A stretch of DNA of 64,000 nucleotides from NCBI GenBank assembly GCA_000231825.2, contig JH720313.1:430130-494129 (forward strand), in the 5' to 3' direction. Positions 61,585-64,000 of the stretch are shown piece after piece; positions within the stretch are counted from its first letter, which is position 1, and each line of letters starts with the position of its first letter. A program made the position numbers and the translations under genes. The DNA is from Tetrahymena elliotti 4EA. Lineage: Eukaryota; Ciliophora; Oligohymenophorea; Hymenostomatida; Tetrahymenidae. The notes under the pieces were generated by a model. That model did no database searches. It was not told the origin of the DNA and worked only from the letters and a program-made list of their open reading frames with translations.

Positions 61585-64000
61585 TCAAGCTTAATTCCCC
61601 TTTGTTGAACTTTTTCTTTTTTATTAATCAACTAGAATTGAACTCTGTACTTAAAACTCGCAATCTTCAGTAGCACATGAATTAGAATTCTAATGTAGGT
61701 CAAGTAGATCACACATTCTTCTCTTTGATATTTAATAATAATAAAATGGTATCTTAGTTGAATATGATAGTCCAAAAGAGTCTTTTCCTCTAAAATAATA
61801 ATAGTTTTCCCACTACTCAAAGCAATCACTTTTATTTAAAATCAAATAAAATTTTATTACAAGTTATGTGTAAAATACAATTACCTAATTTTCTGTCTCA
61901 TGCCAGAGCAAGAGTTGAGTAGTTCATTAATTTTACTTATGATATCTTGCTCATGTTCATCACCACGATTCCAAGCAAATAAATAAATTAAAATTAAAGT
62001 GTTCATGCAGCAAATATCTTTATATTTAAAAATTTAATTGTCATTTTGATATTAATAATTTATTTATTCTTAATTACTGTCTTGATTTAATTGTTGATTA
62101 CACATTGTCTTTATAATTAAAGTTATCCATTGAACTAGAAATTAGTTCAGTTTTTCATATGTTTAGTAGGCCTCAATAGCTTGCTTTTTATTAAGTAAAA
62201 TATTTTTAATTTTTTTAATTTAAAATTAACAAAATTCAATTTATTACGGAAATTCCTTAAGTTTCTAGTTTATTTTATGTAAGCCAAAGAGACCTTAAAA
62301 AGACATTTGAGTCTATGATATTAGACTCCAATATTTGAATGAATTTATATTCTTAGTTTTTAACTCTCAAGTATTAATAAAAATACCTTAAGTTTATTAT
62401 ATTATATTTGGTAAATTCTCCCATCAAATCCATCAATATTTGCTCCTCAGGGTCTTTTTTCTTTGTATTTTAGTTAGTGCTTTATTGGTTTAGTTCAAAT
62501 TTTTAGAATAATTTATCAGTAATTTAGTGCTACAATCCAAAGAATAGAATCAAAATCTAATGATACTAATTTGAGCCTCTTAAAAAGGTTTCTACGCAAG
62601 AAGCAATCCAGAACTTCAAAGATAAGTTATTACTTTTTTCCATATTGGTATAGGTTGATATCAATAAATTAATTGTTCCCTTATTTGTTATATTCGAAAA
62701 TAAATTCTATGAATATTAAAGGTCTATGATATTTTGCCATTATATGTTTTAAATTTATTCTCTTATGTCAACTTCACTGTTATAATTATTAATTAATTAA
62801 GGTAAAAGAGTGTATTTTGCATATTCTCTTTCTTCAAACGAAATCATTCTATCCTATTTCAATTTTAAATCAAAATTAATTCCAAATAATAAATTTAAAA
62901 AAAGCTTTCATGAATATTTATTTTATTTTTATACAATAAAATAATTTATTTTTTAGCTTTGAAAATTCTGCATAATTAGAGCACAGATTATTAATTATAT
63001 TTTTAAGTGTGTTTGAATAAATTTACTTTAATTTGCTTATTGTGTTCATCACTATCACAAAAATTAATTATTGATCTAAGAAGCTAGATCCTTGATGTTT
63101 ATAAAAGGTCACTTCCACTTTAGCTTGAAGGACCATTATTCTAATCAAATAAATTATTAAAAAATATTGCTTAAATTGGCCATTTAATAGTAATTTACAT
63201 TTAAATTCTGAAAAAAGATAGCAAATAGAGGATTGAAAATTTATTCGACAAAGCCCATTTTATTGAGTTCCATTTATATTTCTTTTTTTCTCTTTCCTTA
63301 CAAGATATTAGAAAGGAGGAAAAGAATTTCAGTCTATTTATTTTAAGTAAATTAATAAGAAGGATGAATAGTAAATTCCAATTATTTTATTATGAAGTTA
63401 AAGCAAAAAGATAAAATTGATAAATAATAGTCTTTTTAAGAAGAGAGTTATAAAATTTTTTACTAGATTGCATGATTTTAGACATAATTCTAAGAGGTAG
63501 TGAGAGGCAAAGCATTGTTTAACTGTTTATAATATTAAGAGTATTTATTTAAATGAAGGAAAATTAATTAGTTATCTTGTTTTTAATCTAAAAAATAATT
63601 AATGAATGAAAATATTAATTACTATCTTCATCTGATCTATCACAAATTAATTAAAATAGAGTAATATCAAAATTAGATAGCTAAATGACTTGCGATTAAT
63701 CTAAATTAAGGATCGCTTCCTTTAACTCTTATCTGCTTTAGCAAATAGAAATATTTGAGGTTATTTTTGTTAGGAAAAGACAAATATCTATTGTCTTTAC
63801 AACAAAATCGTTAATTGACAGTAATAATTAATGGTTATTTATAATTATGCTTTCTTCATATTAGGAGGGTTATTTTTTGAAAGGATTTTTAACCTTTTTT
63901 ACATCTAGAACTAAAAGAGCTAGGACTTTAGTAAAATGGGCCATTTATTTATAATCTGCATACTAAATAAACTCTCTAATATCTTTAATATTAATCAAAT
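61585..64000 (-). CDS. large multi-exon protein, 5' end beyond the window
   Basis: Coding sequence recovered from TGA-only frames on the minus strand. It enters at the right edge ('REFIQYADYKQMAHFTKVL') and ends at TGA 61585-61587. Supported exons are roughly 63490-64000, 63260-63490, 62990-63140, 62248-62853, 61885-62183 and 61585-61828. Reliable introns are 62184-62247, 61829-61884 and one of 58 nt near 63141-63198; the junctions near 63490 and 62854-63030 are uncertain. The product is helical and rich in L, I, Q, N, with 'TEILFLLSNILQGKRKKE', 'LLQTSRIQLLRSIINFC' and 'FEEREYAKYTLLPQL'. This resembles armadillo-like regions such as those of IP3/ryanodine receptors, but the match is too loose to name. 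No membrane segment is evident in the visible part. Confidence 0.65.

Noticed and set aside
1..64000. CRISPR arrays, insertion sequences, bacterial operons, telomeric repeats
   Set aside because: No regularly spaced identical repeats, transposase motifs, ribosome-binding sites or G4T2-type telomere arrays were seen; the window is ordinary ciliate nuclear DNA in these respects.

Overview
The window reads as macronuclear-type DNA of an oligohymenophorean ciliate, most likely Tetrahymena (T. thermophila or a close relative). It is very A+T rich. Nearly every real gene runs through in-frame TAA and TAG codons and ends at TGA, which fits the nuclear code in which TAA and TAG encode glutamine. Introns are short (mostly 45-150 nt), A+T rich and GT..AG. 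I re-read all six frames with TGA as the only stop; splice sites were chosen by eye from frame continuity and family alignment remembered from general knowledge.

Layout, left to right. The 3' end of one ABCB-type ABC transporter (1-156) and a complete full-length relative (3425-9135). A paraoxonase/arylesterase-like enzyme (10041-11228, minus). An unexplained G+C-elevated, hairpin-bearing island (about 12.43-14.05 kb). A WDR47-like LisH/CTLH/WD40 protein (14891-18963, minus). A divergent WEE1-type kinase lacking the catalytic aspartate (20363-23938). A triple PH-domain protein (24700-26760, minus). Two identical tRNA-Asn genes (27493-27798). An AAA+ ATPase (28628-30230), a coiled-coil RING protein (30704-33041), a LIM protein (33947-35176), and two tandem PhoD-like phosphatases (35464-39248).

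The second half holds a CNBD-type potassium channel (39828-43402, minus), then two cadmium-type metallothionein genes (44926-45363 and 48312-48776). These lie in a segmental duplication that also carried a decayed piece of the neighbouring channel gene. After that come a small four-pass membrane protein (49950-50537), a Deltex-like RING-DTC ubiquitin ligase (51456-53472, minus), a small hypothetical gene (53756-54178, minus), an ATG16-like coiled-coil/WD40 protein (55194-57162, minus), the mitochondrial SDHB subunit (58949-60731), and a large multi-exon gene that runs off the right edge (61585-64000, minus).

There is no operon structure. Genes are independent, on both strands, separated by 0.1-3 kb of A+T-rich spacer. 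The clearest functional clusters are local duplications: the ABC pair, the PhoD pair, the tRNA pair and the metallothionein pair. The best candidates for something new are the WEE1-type pseudokinase, the G+C island at 12.4-14 kb, and the metallothionein duplication with its channel-gene fragment.
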